DNA of 64,000 bases from Fertoeibacter niger. GTDB taxonomy: Bacteria > Pseudomonadota > Alphaproteobacteria > Rhodobacterales > Rhodobacteraceae. This document shows, piece by piece, positions 63,799 through 64,000 of the stretch (its first letter is position 1; each line of letters starts with the position of its first letter). The notes under the pieces were generated by a model. That model was not told where the DNA came from. It made no database searches and worked only from the letters and a program-made list of their open reading frames with translations. Where the stretch lies: assembly GCF_009380135.2 (NCBI RefSeq), contig NZ_WHUT02000003.1:345679-409678 (forward strand), read 5' to 3'. A program made the position numbers and the translations under genes.

Positions 63799-64000
63799 CA
63801 AAAGCTCCAACAACGCCTCGCAGACAACTAAGCATAGTGACAAAACCGCCAGTAGCAATGACAGCAACGGGCTTAGGCTGTGTGGAAACTCCTGCACCAA
63901 CCGCCACCAGCGATGTGAGGGGTTCGCAGCAGGTCTTTTTGCCTGCTTGGGTTCATGCTACCCGCCAGTGGCTCTCATATCAGGCCCGTGAGGGCATGTT

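Noticed and set aside
63799..63900. Hydrophobic N-terminal extension of the small gene at 63487
   Set aside because: Only a TTG start without a convincing ribosome site, whereas the ATG at 63798 has GGAG at the right distance.
1..64000. CRISPR arrays, insertion sequences, prophage or rRNA genes
   Set aside because: No regularly spaced repeats, transposase/integrase motifs, phage structural genes or rRNA segments were seen in either strand.

Overview
The window reads as a chromosomal segment of a high-GC alphaproteobacterium of the Rhodobacteraceae (Rhodobacter/Gemmobacter/Tabrizicola-like). The evidence is the aroA-cmk-rpsA-ihfB order, the ybeZ(phoH)-ybeY-corC-lnt-metK block, a SAM/SAH riboswitch in front of metK (a class described mainly from Rhodobacterales), irr divergent from fabA-fabB-fabI, and TTTGCAAA elements in front of prpE like those described for the Rhodobacter PccR/ScfR regulator. 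Genus and species cannot be fixed from sequence reading. No insertion sequence, prophage, CRISPR array, rRNA or replication origin was seen. The largest gene-free gap is about 290 bp.

Layout. 1-12 kb: a partial methyltransferase, pth, DUF2332, DUF2237 and GFA-fold genes, trpB and trpF separated by an oppositely oriented secreted DUF4394 gene, lapA-like, ihfB, rpsA, cmk, aroA and trmB. 12-21 kb: a secreted peptidoglycan-binding-like protein, metK with its riboswitch, lnt, corC, ybeY, phoH, a coupled lipoprotein/OmpA pair sharing a Cys-containing module, and miaB. 21-37.5 kb: a conserved unknown gene, then a 14-gene minus-strand catabolic operon. It begins with a Gfo/Idh/MocA oxidoreductase and ends with its probable LacI repressor. 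It combines a glucose/mannose-type ABC importer with two GMC oxidoreductases, an SDR, an aldehyde dehydrogenase, an enoyl-CoA hydratase, a CoA-transferase, a DUF993 protein and a Dabb protein. Its promoter carries a perfect 15-bp direct repeat, each copy containing a LacI-type operator core, 21 bp apart.

37.6-42.5 kb: an arsenic island with an ArsR-ArsC fusion, an ArsJ-associated GAPDH and ArsJ (arsenate detoxified as 1-arseno-3-phosphoglycerate). A divergent second arsR, a 36-codon small ORF and an MFS pump follow. 42.5-56.5 kb: a secreted endonuclease-fold lipoprotein, a fasciclin protein, a transglutaminase-like protein with a Ser where the catalytic His is expected, irr, fabA-fabB-fabI, a VOC protein, tRNA-Gly(TCC), a 5'-nucleotidase, DUF952, pyrD, a double-cupin protein and maeB. 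56.5-63.1 kb: prpE behind TTTGCAAA elements, an Hpt protein translationally overlapped with a LuxO-like sigma-54 response regulator, nadK and glyA. 63.2-64 kb: visibly lower-GC accessory DNA with an Imm27-like immunity gene and a small CxxC protein.

The most novel-looking material is: the LacI-controlled operon that joins sugar import to CoA-thioester chemistry on an unknown substrate; an ECF-sigma-like promoter pattern shared by four scattered genes, mostly for exported proteins; the ars locus with its hidden small ORF and paired operator-like repeats; the duplicated DPDGC module; and the accessory right edge.
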